Shown piece after piece: positions 24,580-33,378 of a DNA stretch of 57,761 nucleotides. Within the stretch, counting starts at the first letter, position 1. Every line of letters starts with the position of its first letter. A program made the translations under genes and the position numbers. The DNA comes from Asaia bogorensis (lineage in GTDB: Bacteria; Pseudomonadota; Alphaproteobacteria; Acetobacterales; Acetobacteraceae). Below the pieces are notes generated by a model. It saw only the letters and a program-made list of their open reading frames with translations. It did not search any database and was not told the DNA's origin. Where the stretch lies: NCBI GenBank assembly GCA_945869965.1, contig CAMBRC010000014.1, positions 1 to 57,761 of the forward strand, in the 5' to 3' direction.

Positions 24580-25881
24580 TCAGCGCGTGGTGTACGGATT
24601 GCCAGCCGGCAGCGGCAGCGTCGGCGGCCGCTTGGCCAGCGACTTCGGCCACACCACGTCGGACCCGGTCGCGGTGTATTCGATCACCACCGGCAGCGCG
24701 CGCTCGTTCTGGCCGGCGAGCGGACCGTCCGCCAGGAACTTCACCCCGAAGCCCAGCATGGTGCCGCCCTCCTTCAGGTCGATCTCGAGTGCCGCCTTTC
24801 GCAGCGCCTCAGCACTCACCCCGCCATGCACCTTGATGGCGCGCGGCAGCACATGCTGCATGAACAGGTAGACATTGCTCGCCGCCATGCCGACATGGGC
24901 CGAGCGCTGATTGCCGGGCAGCGCCTTGTCATAGGCCTCGCCCACCATCTTCACCATCGGCGGCAGATCCGGCGTCAGCGCCGCCTGATTGCTCTCCCAG
25001 ATCGAGATCGGGTCGACGTTGAAGAACCCAATCATATCCTTGCCCAGCGCCTCGCGCAGCTTCTCCGGCACGCCATAGCCGGCGCCATGACCGACCAGCG
25101 CCCCGAATTTCAGCCCGCCCTCGCGCGCCTGGCGCAGGAACAGCGAGATGTCGGGGTTGTAGCCGGTGTGCAGGATCACATCCGGACGGGCGCGCCGCAG
25201 CTTGGTGATCAGCGCCGAAAGATCGGGGGCAGTCGCCGCATACCCCTCCTTCAGCACGATATTAAGGCCGTGCTTCACCGCGCCGGCCTCGTTGCCCTTC
25301 GCCACGTCCACGCCATACGCGCCGTCCTCATGGACGATGGCCACCCGCAGGTCCTTCGGCGCCTTGCCAAACTTCTCCTGGGCATAGCCGGCGACCATGT
25401 CGGTCGAAGCCACACCGAAATGCTGGCCCATCGGCTGGGCGCGGAACACATTCTTGTAGTTCCGGTTCTCCAGCACCGCGGTCGAGATGCAGGTGGTAAT
25501 CCACATGAACTTGCCGAGCTGCTCAATCCGCCCCGCCACCGGCACGCACTGGGCGGACGAGAAGAAGCCGAGCAGCATGTCGACCTTTTCCTGCTCGATC
25601 AGCCGCACCGCCTCGTTGATCGCGACCTCGGGCTTGCTCTGCGCGTCGGCATAGATCGCCTCCACGGTATAGCCCTCGATCGGCCCCTTCGACTGGAAAT
25701 GCTCGATCATGATCTTGGCGCCGAGCCCATGCAGGCTCGATCCGCCGCCGGCCAACGGGCCGGAGTAATCGTAGATCACGCCGATCTTGAACTTCTTCTC
25801 CTGGGCCTCTGCCCCCGCGCCAAAGCCAACCACAGCCGCGGCAGCGAGAGCCAGACCCGCCAGACGTCGCGTAAGACGCAT
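24580..25881 (-). CDS. ABC transporter substrate-binding protein (Liv/Type I periplasmic)
   Basis: This encodes 433 residues from the ATG at 25881, supported by GGGGAG upstream. The signal peptide ends near GAEAQEKKF. The mature domain starts FKIGVIYDYSGPLAGGGSS, the typical first strand and ligand loop of this family, and has two Rossmann-like lobes. It delivers an amino acid or organic acid (aromatic or aliphatic ligand unknown) to the Liv-type permease encoded downstream. It is the first gene of the operon. Confidence 0.93.
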   Translation of the reverse strand: MRLTRRLAGLALAAAAVVGFGAGAEAQEKKFKIGVIYDYSGPLAGGGSSLHGLGAKIMIEHFQSKGPIEGYTVEAIYADAQSKPEVAINEAVRLIEQEKVDMLLGFFSSAQCVPVAGRIEQLGKFMWITTCISTAVLENRNYKNVFRAQPMGQHFGVASTDMVAGYAQEKFGKAPKDLRVAIVHEDGAYGVDVAKGNEAGAVKHGLNIVLKEGYAATAPDLSALITKLRRARPDVILHTGYNPDISLFLRQAREGGLKFGALVGHGAGYGVPEKLREALGKDMIGFFNVDPISIWESNQAALTPDLPPMVKMVGEAYDKALPGNQRSAHVGMAASNVYLFMQHVLPRAIKVHGGVSAEALRKAALEIDLKEGGTMLGFGVKFLADGPLAGQNERALPVVIEYTATGSDVVWPKSLAKRPPTLPLPAGNPYTTR

Positions 25882-26002
25882 GTTCAATTCTCCCCAGTAC
25901 CCGCGTTTCATCGGGCTTGCTTGTTTTTGGCCGAACCCTCCGCCATGTGCAAGTGGGGCGGCAAACATGCACCCGGCGCACGGCGCCAACACCCAGTACT
26001 GC

Positions 26003-26821
26003 TCAGATGATCGCCGCCCGCACCTTGGCCGAAACCCACTCGGAAACCGCAACGGTGCAGAGAATGGCAATGAACATCACCGTCACCTCCGGCCAGGCCA
26101 GCCGCGACACGCTGGCATTGAGCTGCAACCCAATCCCCCCGGCCCCTACCAGCCCCAGCACCGTCGATTCGCGAATATTGATGTCCCAGCGATACACCGA
26201 GATCCCGGCAAACACCGGCATGATCTGCGGCACGAAGCCATAGGCAATGCGCTGCGGCCCAGAAGCCCCGGTCGCGGTGATCGCCTCGATCTGCCTGGCG
26301 TCCGTCTCCTCCAGCGCCTCATACAACAGCTTGCCGATGAACCCGATCGAGCGCAGCGCGATCGCAATGATGCCCGCCAGCACCCCCGGCCCCATGATCG
26401 TCACCAGCAACAACGCCCAGATCAGCGAATTGATCGACCGCGACGCCACAATCACCAGCAACGCAATCGGCCGCACAATGGTCACACTCGGCGTCGTCGT
26501 CCGCGCCGCCAGAAACGCCACCGGCACCCCCAGCACCACGCCCAGCGCGGTGCCAAGCGTCGCCATGTTCAGCGTGTCCCAAAGCGGCCACCAGAGCTTG
26601 TCCAGCACCGACCAGCGCGGCGGCCACATCCGGCCCAACAGATCCCCGGCCTGCGTCGGCGCGTCATAGACGAACTCCCAGATCGTATCCTCGTTCATGA
26701 TCTGCCAGCACTGCACCGTCACCAGCACACCCAGCAGCCAGCCAGCCCAGCGCGCCAGCCGCGCCCCCATGCTGCGCCGCTGCCACGAAACCTCACCACC
26801 CGGAAGAACCTGCGTCGGCAT
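26003..26821 (-). CDS. phnE: Phosphonate-type ABC transporter permease (PhnE family), second copy
   Basis: This encodes 272 residues with about six membrane helices. The cytoplasmic EAA loop is seen as ALEETDARQIEAITATGASG. The ATG overlaps the upstream permease stop by one base (TAATG). Two different PhnE permeases in one operon probably form a heterodimer. The family imports phosphonates, phosphite or hypophosphite. The first ~80 residues before the transporter domain are longer than in Escherichia coli PhnE. Confidence 0.92.
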   Translation of the reverse strand: MPTQVLPGGEVSWQRRSMGARLARWAGWLLGVLVTVQCWQIMNEDTIWEFVYDAPTQAGDLLGRMWPPRWSVLDKLWWPLWDTLNMATLGTALGVVLGVPVAFLAARTTTPSVTIVRPIALLVIVASRSINSLIWALLLVTIMGPGVLAGIIAIALRSIGFIGKLLYEALEETDARQIEAITATGASGPQRIAYGFVPQIMPVFAGISVYRWDINIRESTVLGLVGAGGIGLQLNASVSRLAWPEVTVMFIAILCTVAVSEWVSAKVRAAII

Positions 26822-27636
26822 TACTGCAACCGCTTGCGAATGATGCCGGACGAATACTCCGCCACCATCACAATCCCAATGATCAGCAACAGGATCGCCG
26901 CCGAGGTCCCAAACTCATACCGATCGAACGACGTGTTCAAAGTCGCCCCAATCCCCCCGGCCCCGACAATCCCGATCACCGCGCTCTCGCGGAAATTGAT
27001 GTCCAGCCGATACACCGACAACCCGATGAACCGCGGCAGCACCTGCGGCTGCACCGCATAAACCATAAGCTGCGGCCACGACGCCCCGGCCGCCCGCACC
27101 GCCTCCACCTGCGCCTCGTCGATGTCTTCCAGGTCCTCCGCCAACAGCTTGGCCATGAACCCGATGGTCGCGAACGCCAGCGTCACCATCCCCGCCAGCG
27201 GCCCAAAGCCGAACATCTTCACAAACAGGATCGCCACAATGATCTCGGGAAACGACCGCGACACCGCGATGATCCCCCGGCACACCACATAAACCGGCAA
27301 CGGCGCCAGGTTCCGTGCCGCCCCCAGCCCGACCGGCAACGAGATCGCCACCCCGACCACGGTCGCCACCACCGTCATGGTCAAGCTCTCGATCATCCCC
27401 TCCGAAATCTCGCCCCAGCGCGAGCTGAAATCCGGATTGCCGAACGCCGCCACAAACGCCCAGCCGCGCACCAGCCCCTCGGCCACCCGCGCCCAGTTGA
27501 CCTGCAACGTCCCCAGCGCCAGCGCCAGATAAAGCCCACCCCCGCCATAGATCGCCAGCCGCAACCAGGGATTGGCAATCAGCGGCGGCGCCCGCCAGCG
27601 CCGGCCAACCGCCCCCCGCCCAACCGCTGCACTCAT
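26821..27636 (-). CDS. phnE: Phosphonate-type ABC transporter permease (PhnE family), first copy
   Basis: This encodes 271 residues with about six membrane helices and an EAA-like loop, [20 protein letters not shown]. Its ATG overlaps the PhnC stop by 4 bp (ATGA). It and the following PhnE homologue differ in sequence but share the NFRES/NIRES-VGAGGIG segment. Together they form the membrane channel of the phosphonate-type importer. Confidence 0.93.
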   Translation of the reverse strand: MSAAVGRGAVGRRWRAPPLIANPWLRLAIYGGGGLYLALALGTLQVNWARVAEGLVRGWAFVAAFGNPDFSSRWGEISEGMIESLTMTVVATVVGVAISLPVGLGAARNLAPLPVYVVCRGIIAVSRSFPEIIVAILFVKMFGFGPLAGMVTLAFATIGFMAKLLAEDLEDIDEAQVEAVRAAGASWPQLMVYAVQPQVLPRFIGLSVYRLDINFRESAVIGIVGAGGIGATLNTSFDRYEFGTSAAILLLIIGIVMVAEYSSGIIRKRLQ

Positions 27637-28490
27637 CGCGCCTCTTCCGCCAGCCGCGTCGCCACCACCCGGGCCAACGGCGCGCCCTCATCCTCATCAT
27701 CCTCGGCCGGGCTGGTCGCCGCCCAGTCCTCCTCGCCATAAATCTCCGTCAGCATCTCGGTCGTCAGCGCCGTCGGCGTCCCGTCAAACACAATCCGCCC
27801 CGCCCGCAATCCGACAATCCGCTGCACAAACATCTGCGCCAGCGCCACGTCGTGAATATTCACAATCGCCGCCAACTGCCGCTCCGCACACAGCTCCACC
27901 AGCAACCGCATGATCTGCCGCGACGTCTTGGGATCCAGACTCGCCGTCGGCTCATCCACCAGCAACAGCGCGGGGTCCTGGATCAGCGCCCGGCAAATCC
28001 CCACCCGCTGCCGCTGCCCGCCCGAAAGCTGGTCGGCCCGCTTGTCGTGCATCCCCCCCAGCCCCGCCCGCTCGATCAGCCGAAACGCCTCGTCCACGTC
28101 GTTCTGCGGAAACCGCCGCAACCAGCTCGGCCAGAACCCCACATACCCCAGCCGCCCCGACAGCACGTTCTCCATCACCGTCAGCCGCTCAACCAGCGCA
28201 TACTCCTGGAAGATCATCCCCATCCGCCGCCGCGCCGCCCGCAGCCCACCGCTGCCCAGCCCGGTGACCTTCGCCCCATCCACCGCAATCGACCCGGCAC
28301 TCGGCTCCACCAGCCGATTGACGCACCGGATCAACGTCGACTTGCCCGCCCCCGACGGCCCGATCAGCGCCATCAACTGCCCGCGCGGCACATCCAGGTC
28401 CACCCCGTCCAAAGCCTTGTCGCCACCGCGATAGGTCTTGGTCAGGCCCCTAACCCGCAGCATCGGCGCGGTGCGGGGATCAGCGCTCAC
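27633..28490 (-). CDS. phnC: Phosphonate-type ABC transporter ATP-binding protein
   Basis: This encodes 285 residues from a GTG at 28490 that overlaps the phnD stop (GTGA); an ATG at 28463 is the alternative. Walker A is GPSGAGKST, the signature is LSGGQRQR and Walker B is [33 protein letters not shown] is the family Q-loop region. It powers the PhnE channel. The C-terminus carries an acidic [12 protein letters not shown] tail. Confidence 0.94.
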   Translation of the reverse strand: MSADPRTAPMLRVRGLTKTYRGGDKALDGVDLDVPRGQLMALIGPSGAGKSTLIRCVNRLVEPSAGSIAVDGAKVTGLGSGGLRAARRRMGMIFQEYALVERLTVMENVLSGRLGYVGFWPSWLRRFPQNDVDEAFRLIERAGLGGMHDKRADQLSGGQRQRVGICRALIQDPALLLVDEPTASLDPKTSRQIMRLLVELCAERQLAAIVNIHDVALAQMFVQRIVGLRAGRIVFDGTPTALTTEMLTEIYGEEDWAATSPAEDDEDEGAPLARVVATRLAEEAR

Positions 28491-29434
28491 TTGCACGTAT
28501 ACGAAACGCTCATCGCCGCATCGATATCCCGCACCACCGCCCAATGCTGCTTGAACGTGATCGGCATGAACTTCTGCTGCGGCGGGCTCGACTTCTCGAA
28601 TTCCTTCAACAGCGCGCTGCCTTCCCAGTTGAAGGTGAAGAATGCCTCACGCACCTTCGCCGCCAATTCCGGCTTCAAATTATGCGCATGCCCATACCCC
28701 GTCGTCGGAAAGGTCTGCGACTTGTAGATCGACCGCAGCCTGGCGCCATCGACCACCTTGCGCTCAACCATCCGCACCATCACCGAATTGGCAATCGCCG
28801 CCGCGTCATAGTCCTTGTTAGCGACCCCCAGCACCGAGTTGTCGTGCTTGCCCGAAAACGCCGACTTGAAATCCCGCCCCGCCTCCAGCCCAAACTCCGC
28901 GCGCAACAGCGCCGACGGTGCCTTGAACCCCGAGTTCGAGTTCGGATCGGTAAAAGCCACCGTCCGCCCCTTCAGATCCTCGATCTTGCGGATCGGACCA
29001 TCAGCCTGGACGATGATCTCCATCTCATAGCCAAACTCGTTCTTCAGGCTGGCCATCATCGCAAACGGCACAAACCCGGCACAGTTCACCGCCAGCGGAT
29101 TGGACCCGGTGTTGAACCCCGCCACATGCAGCCGCCCCGCCCGCATCGCCTCGATCTGCGCGGCATTGGACTGCACCGGGAAGAACACCACCTTCTTGCC
29201 CGTCGTTTTGGTCAGATGCGCCAGGAATTCGTCCCACACCTTGCGATAGACCTCGGGGTCCTCGACCGGCGTATAGGCAAAGATCAGCGTGCCGGGATCG
29301 ACAAACAGCTTCGGATCGGCCGGCGCATCGGCCACCATGTCGCCATTGGCATCGACATACCGGCTATCCAGCGCCTGCGCGCCCCCCGACAACCCGATCA
29401 CAGCCGCGGCAGCAATCAAAAAACGACGGCGCAT
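28487..29434 (-). CDS. phnD: Phosphate/phosphite/phosphonate ABC transporter substrate-binding protein
   Basis: This encodes 315 residues from the ATG at 29434, with GGGAGG 9 nt upstream. The signal peptide ends near [23 protein letters not shown] is the oxyanion-binding loop typical of PhnD, and [19 protein letters not shown] opens the first lobe. It is the first gene of phnD-C-E-E. A TTGACA at 29506-29501 may be a -35 box. No C-P lyase or phosphite dehydrogenase genes are in the window, so the true ligand (phosphonate or phosphite) is open. Confidence 0.94.
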   Translation of the reverse strand: MRRRFLIAAAAVIGLSGGAQALDSRYVDANGDMVADAPADPKLFVDPGTLIFAYTPVEDPEVYRKVWDEFLAHLTKTTGKKVVFFPVQSNAAQIEAMRAGRLHVAGFNTGSNPLAVNCAGFVPFAMMASLKNEFGYEMEIIVQADGPIRKIEDLKGRTVAFTDPNSNSGFKAPSALLRAEFGLEAGRDFKSAFSGKHDNSVLGVANKDYDAAAIANSVMVRMVERKVVDGARLRSIYKSQTFPTTGYGHAHNLKPELAAKVREAFFTFNWEGSALLKEFEKSSPPQQKFMPITFKQHWAVVRDIDAAMSVSYTCK

Positions 29435-29517
29435 TGTGCGAATCCTCCCAAAGCCGGCAAAATCATCCATCCCTTGGTCAGATCGCATCCCACGCCCCGC
29501 TGTCAAGCACGGCCTCA

Positions 29518-29595
29518 ATGGATAAAAAATTTTTGCGTCGAATTTCAAAAAGAAGTTCTTTTTTGAAAAAAAGAACCAAAAAACTTTTATCCGTT
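29518..29595. repeat. Composite palindromic repeat, rearranged arms (copy 9)
   Basis: A degenerate right-type arm (GGATAAAAAATTTTTG... to AAAAAGAAG, 29518-29555) abuts a left-type arm whose palindrome is 29555-29576 followed by CAAAAAACTTTTATCCGTTT. The arms are back to back instead of facing each other across a core, which suggests a junction between two copies. Confidence 0.8.
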
Positions 29596-29922
29596 TAAAT
29601 CCCGAGATAGGCGCGGCGTGCGCCTTCGTCCGCGGCGATGTCGCTCGCCTTGCCGCTCATCACGCGGCTGCGCCCACCACCGCCTGCCCGAACGGCAAGA
29701 TCGTCCAGTAAACCCCGCCCTGGATCAGCTGCATCACCGGGTTGCACTCGGCATTCTGCCCGGTCTCGTCGAACCTCACGCCACGGCATGATCGTCTGAT
29801 CGCCCTTGATATCGGTCGCCCGCAGCGCCACCCGGATCGCCTCCGGCTTGGCCGACCCCGCCCGATTGATCGCATCCGCCAGCACCAAACCGGCAGTCAC
29901 CGCCAGCAGCAGCAAGAAAGGT
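29595..29922 (-). pseudogene. Remnant of a second Liv-type locus: binding-protein C-terminus joined to a LivF tail
   Basis: Reading on the minus strand, one frame gives LVLADAINRAG, then PEAIRVALRATDIKGDQTIMPW, and a shifted frame continues VRFDETGQNAEC. These match the C-terminal part of a Type I binding protein with a one-base frameshift. It then ends at a stop, and a third frame gives VMSGKASDIAADEGARRAYLGI, the typical C-terminus of LivF, ending at TAA 29595. The deletion joined the two gene ends. Both sides are bordered by composite repeat copies. The homologies are my recognition, not search results. Confidence 0.7.
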
Positions 29923-30021
29923 CTTCTTTTTGTGAACAAAAAGAAGCAAAAAAACTTCATCCGTTTGCTTCGGATGCCATAGTGGAAAAAAGTTTTTTGG
30001 TTCTTTTTTCCAAAAAAGAAC
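29923..30021. repeat. Composite palindromic repeat (copy 10)
   Basis: The left palindrome is 29923-29946 with the tail CAAAAAAACTTCATCCGTTTGC, then a short core, GGAAAAAAGTTTTTTG and the right palindrome at 30000-30021. The core pairing is weak. It lies directly at the truncated end of the Liv remnant. Confidence 0.88.
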
Positions 30022-30082
30022 CCTTCCTTGCCTGCTCCCCGGCCGGATGCCTCACCCGGCCGGGACACCGGCGCCGAAAAAG

Positions 30083-30505
30083 CTACGCGTCGATCTTCGC
30101 CGTAGCATTCCCCGTCATCACTTCCTTGCCGTCCTGGTTGACGGTCGAAAGCGTCAGGTCCACCAGCCGCACCCCGCCCTCCTCGCGGATCGCCGCCACC
30201 GTCGCCCGCGCATCCAGCGTATCGCCCGGCCACACCTGGTTGGTGAACCGCACGCCAAACTTGGTCAGCGTGCCGTCGCCGACATAGTTGGTCAGCATCT
30301 TGCCGGTCAGCCCCATGGTCAGCATCCCGTGCGCAAACACGCTGGGGTAGCCGGCCACCTGCGTCGTATAGACCTCGTCGGAATGCAGCGGGTTATAGTC
30401 GCCCGAAGCCCCGGCATACTGCACGATCTGGGTGCGCGAGAGATTATCGACCACGCGCTCGGAATAGACGTCGCCCACCTTCAGGGCGGATGCCTTCAAT
30501 GTCAT
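30083..30505 (-). CDS. MaoC-like (hotdog-fold) dehydratase
   Basis: This encodes 140 residues. The hydratase catalytic motif is seen as SGDYNPLHSDE (Asp/His dyad), followed by FAHGMLTMG. The family adds or removes water from enoyl/3-hydroxyacyl-CoA substrates. It begins 11 bp after the stop of the second hotdog gene, so the two proteins probably form a heteromeric two-part hydratase, a known arrangement for MaoC/FAS1-like pairs. GAGAGA lies upstream of the start. The substrate is unknown. Confidence 0.9.
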   Translation of the reverse strand: MTLKASALKVGDVYSERVVDNLSRTQIVQYAGASGDYNPLHSDEVYTTQVAGYPSVFAHGMLTMGLTGKMLTNYVGDGTLTKFGVRFTNQVWPGDTLDARATVAAIREEGGVRLVDLTLSTVNQDGKEVMTGNATAKIDA

Positions 30506-30516
30506 GTGCTCTCTCC

Positions 30517-30999
30517 CTAACCCTGCGAAACCGGCCGCTCGGTGGTCACGCCCACGCCGGTGGCGGTGATCACCAGATTGCCGTTCTGGTCGCGATACTC
30601 GCTGACCGTCTCGCGAAACGACAGCTTGCCGGCCCGCTTGCTCTCGCGCTCCCAGGTCTTGCCCGGCTTGGTCTCAACCGTCAGCACATCGCCCGGACGG
30701 ATATGGCGATGAAACTCGAAATGCTGCTCGGCATGCAGCCCGCCCGAAGACGTCGCCTTGCCTTCAACGCCGGACGGCGTCTTACCCGAACCGAACCACG
30801 GCTTGCCGGGCTTCGGGCGCAGGAAATAATCGGGGTTGAACTGCGCCACCGACTGCGCGAACGACGGCGGTGCCACAATACCACCGGCCGAGGTCTTCTT
30901 GGCCGCCTCGGCATCGTGGTAAACGGGGTTGGTGTCGCTGATCGAGTTCGCGAACATCATGATGTGCGACGCCTCGACGGGGAATGTGAGCTTGGCCAA
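30517..30999 (-). CDS. FAS1-like/MaoC N-terminal-type dehydratase partner
   Basis: This encodes 160 residues with the hotdog fold. Landmarks are ANSISDTNPVYHD, GGIVAPPSFAQ and HAEQHFEFHRHIRPGD. These features match the N-terminal half (FAS1-like dehydratase domain) of two-domain MaoC hydratases. The catalytic Asp/His pair resides in the downstream MaoC gene. GGAGGACCC lies upstream of the ATG. It is the first gene of the two-gene unit. Confidence 0.88.
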   Translation of the reverse strand: MAKLTFPVEASHIMMFANSISDTNPVYHDAEAAKKTSAGGIVAPPSFAQSVAQFNPDYFLRPKPGKPWFGSGKTPSGVEGKATSSGGLHAEQHFEFHRHIRPGDVLTVETKPGKTWERESKRAGKLSFRETVSEYRDQNGNLVITATGVGVTTERPVSQG

Positions 31000-31077
31000 T
31001 TGGGTCCTCCGGTTCTTGCCGCCCTCTGGTGGGGTGTCTAAGGGGGGCGTTGCCTAAGCTTAGCCGTCCCAGCATTG

Positions 31078-32022
31078 ATGACAAGGTTCCCGCCCCCCAT
31101 GCCCCCCACGACACCCCCCGCGACACCGCCCGCCGTCGAACACGCCCTGCCCAAGCGCGGCCCCACCTCGCGGACCTATTTCTCCCAGCGCCTGCGCCTG
31201 CATTACGTCGATTGGGGCAATCCGGACGCCCCGCCGCTGATCCTGCTGCACGGCGGCCAGGACCATTGCCGCAACTGGGACTGGGTCGCCGAAGACCTGC
31301 GCCGCGACCACCACATCATCGCCCCCGACCTGCGCGGCCACGGCGACAGCGCCTGGGCCGATGACGGCAACTACACCATGGCCGGCTACATCGCCGACCT
31401 GGCCCAACTCATCCACCAGCAGAAACTCGCCCCCGTCACCATCATCGCCCATTCCCTCGGCGGCAACATCGCGCTCCGCTACGCCGGCATCTACCCGGAG
31501 AACGTCAAAAAACTCGTCTCCATCGAAGGCCTCGGCCCCTCCCCGCGCAGCCAGGCCAAGCGCGAGGCCATGACCATCGACGCCCGCATGCGCGACTGGA
31601 TCGACAACCGCCGCGCCCTCTCCGCCCGCACCCCGCGCCGATACGCCTCCATCGAGGAAGCCTTCGCCCGCATGCAGGAACAGAACAAACACCTCTCGCC
31701 GGCCCAGGCCCGCCACCTCACCGAACAAGGCGTCAGCCAGAACGAAGACGGCACCTACGCTTGGAAATTCGACAACTACGTCCGCGGCTGGCCGCCCTAC
31801 GACATGACCTACGCCGAAGTCGAACAACTCTGGGCCCGCATCACCTGCCCCACCCTGCTGGTCTACGGAAAAGAAAGCTGGGCCTCAAACCCCGAAGGCG
31901 ACGGCCGAGTCAAACACTTCACCGCCGCCCGCGTCACCGCCTTCGAAGGCGCCGGCCACTGGGTCCACCACGACCGCCTCGACGGCTTCCTCGCCGAAAT
32001 CCGCGGCTTCCTCGCCGCGTAA
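31078..32022 (+). CDS. Alpha/beta hydrolase
   Basis: This encodes about 314 residues from the ATG at 31078; an ATG at 31099 is also possible. The oxyanion segment is LILLHGGQDH, the nucleophile elbow is AHSLGG and the catalytic histidine is in GAGHWVHHD. A proline-rich stretch of about 15 residues precedes the conserved domain. Family members include lactonases, esterases and dehalogenases; which applies here is not visible. Codon usage strongly favours C at wobble positions compared with the plus-strand gene at 5 kb. Confidence 0.88.
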   Translation: MTRFPPPMPPTTPPATPPAVEHALPKRGPTSRTYFSQRLRLHYVDWGNPDAPPLILLHGGQDHCRNWDWVAEDLRRDHHIIAPDLRGHGDSAWADDGNYTMAGYIADLAQLIHQQKLAPVTIIAHSLGGNIALRYAGIYPENVKKLVSIEGLGPSPRSQAKREAMTIDARMRDWIDNRRALSARTPRRYASIEEAFARMQEQNKHLSPAQARHLTEQGVSQNEDGTYAWKFDNYVRGWPPYDMTYAEVEQLWARITCPTLLVYGKESWASNPEGDGRVKHFTAARVTAFEGAGHWVHHDRLDGFLAEIRGFLAA

Positions 32023-32034
32023 GGCAGCAAGACT

Positions 32035-32073
32035 CTTCTTTTTGTGAACAAAAAGAAGCAAAAAAACTTCATC
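32035..32073. repeat. Composite palindromic repeat, single arm (copy 11)
   Basis: The left palindrome is 32035-32058 followed by CAAAAAAACTTCATC. No matching right arm follows; instead the sequence passes into a GC-rich stretch and a different dispersed repeat at 32147. The arm starts 12 bp after the hydrolase stop. Confidence 0.85.
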
Positions 32074-32146
32074 TACAAGAATCTTCTCTCCCCTCGCGCT
32101 TGGGCGGGGGGAGCCGGAGGGGGGCTCTACACCCCCCCAAAAACGC

Positions 32147-32184
32147 CGTCATCCTGAGCGCAGCGAAGGATCCACGCTTCTTCC
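32147..32184. repeat. 38-bp dispersed repeat (inverted copy at 49171-49208)
   Basis: CGTCATCCTGAGCGCAGCG begins a 38-base block that matches the reverse complement of 49171-49208 with three mismatches. In translation it gives VILSAAKDP-like text seen in spurious ORFs of many genomes. Both copies lie near a small Pro/Arg-rich ORF. Confidence 0.8.
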
Positions 32185-32291
32185 TCCGCCCGGCGCACAA
32201 CGCAAAATCGCTCCGAAAGTCTATCAGAAAAATTTCTACAATCAGCTATTTTTTCCTTGATTCGCCGAATCAAGTTAGTTAGTATCCGCCC

Positions 32292-32780
32292 ATGCAATTG
32301 AAACCATCCCCTTCGATGGCCCAGCAGCTGTCCGCCATCCTGGCCGACATCGCTGCCCCGGCGACCCATCACCAAGCCCGGTCCGGGCTGGTTACAATCC
32401 TGCACGCCCTGATTCTGTCCGCGCTCGACCACCTGATCCGCTGCCTGGAAACCGCCTTCGCCCTCTGGCAGGCCGGCCAGCTCCCCGCCCTCGCGCCGCG
32501 CGCCACCGCTCCCGCCCCGCAGCGCCCCGCTCGCACCACAGCCGCCCCCGGCACAACCGCCCCCCGCCCGCCGGTATCACGCCGCGGCACCACCGCGCCA
32601 TCAACCGGCTGCAATCCGCCCGCCAATACCCGGCAGCCCCGAACCACGGCGTACATCGCCATCCCCGCCGCCGATCACCGCCCTCGCGTCATTTGCGCGA
32701 AAAAACCGCCGCCGGGATTGCACTTCCGCACGTCCATATTATTACGGTATCAAAACAAATTCACAAATCCGCCAAACCGC
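32292..32780 (+). CDS. Candidate small Pro/Arg-rich ORF, uncharacterised
   Basis: An ATG at 32292 opens a frame with a helical N-terminus (AQQLSAILADIAAP), a leucine-rich helix (ILHALILSALDHLIRCLE) and FALWQAGQLPALAPRA, then a long Pro/Ala/Arg/Thr-rich tail. The helix, the LWQxGxLP segment and the tail resemble the minus-strand ORF at 48983-49504. The frame stays open beyond 32780 only as the shadow of minus-strand genes, so the 3' boundary given is arbitrary. No function is known. Near 32733-32760 TATTATTACGGTATCAAAACAAAT resembles a motif after the other ORF. Confidence 0.35.
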
Positions 32781-33314
32781 CTACTTCCCCGGCGGGACAA
32801 ACAACATGAACCGCGCCAACGGCCGCCGGAACAGCAACAAATAGCCAACATGCCCGCCCACGGCCAACAACATCAAATTGGCCAACAGCTCATGCGCCTC
32901 CTTCAACACCTTCTCCCCCAGGCTGCGCGCCGGCCGGCTGCGCCTGGCTTCCTCCGCCTGCGCGGGCGCCACCACACTGATCTCCGCCAACCCAACCGCC
33001 CGCCCGCCATCCATCGCAATCCCGGTCGCCGTCGCGCCAATCAGGCTCACCGCAATCACCACCAGGATCGTCCGGCTGACCGCCGGATGGGTCATCACGT
33101 TGTCGAACCGCAGCCCCTCGAAATGCGGATAGAACCGCTGCAACCCAAGCTGCCGCGCCCCCACCACCACCCCGCTCGCCGCCACCAGCCGCAACACGAT
33201 CACCAGCGCCAGCCCATAGCCCAGCCAGGCATGGATCAGCCCAAGCTCGCCGGTCAGGTACGCCAGCAAAGCAAGCACCGCCAACAAGGCGTGATAGGCG
33301 CGGATGAATTTCAT
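32781..33314 (-). CDS. Cytochrome b561-type membrane protein
   Basis: This encodes 177 residues with four predicted membrane helices. Histidines near each pair of helices (H8 in RAYHALLAVL, H28 in LIHAWLGY, then HELLANLML and GGHVGYLLLF) fit two b-type haems. The family shuttles electrons between the quinone pool and a periplasmic or soluble partner, for example a catalytic subunit of a dehydrogenase. No c-type cytochrome partner lies beside it. The first line MKFIRAYH lacks a signal peptide, as is usual for this family. Confidence 0.85.
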   Translation of the reverse strand: MKFIRAYHALLAVLALLAYLTGELGLIHAWLGYGLALVIVLRLVAASGVVVGARQLGLQRFYPHFEGLRFDNVMTHPAVSRTILVVIAVSLIGATATGIAMDGGRAVGLAEISVVAPAQAEEARRSRPARSLGEKVLKEAHELLANLMLLAVGGHVGYLLLFRRPLARFMLFVPPGK

Positions 33315-33378
33315 GGCGGATCAAACTCCAGAACCCCACCATCCTGCCATGCCGCAACCGCCCCATCCTTGACCTGCC

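Noticed and set aside
32147-32184. 38-bp repeat as coding sequence
   Set aside because: The same text occurs in inverse orientation at 49171-49208 in a different frame context, so it is a dispersed DNA repeat rather than a protein motif.
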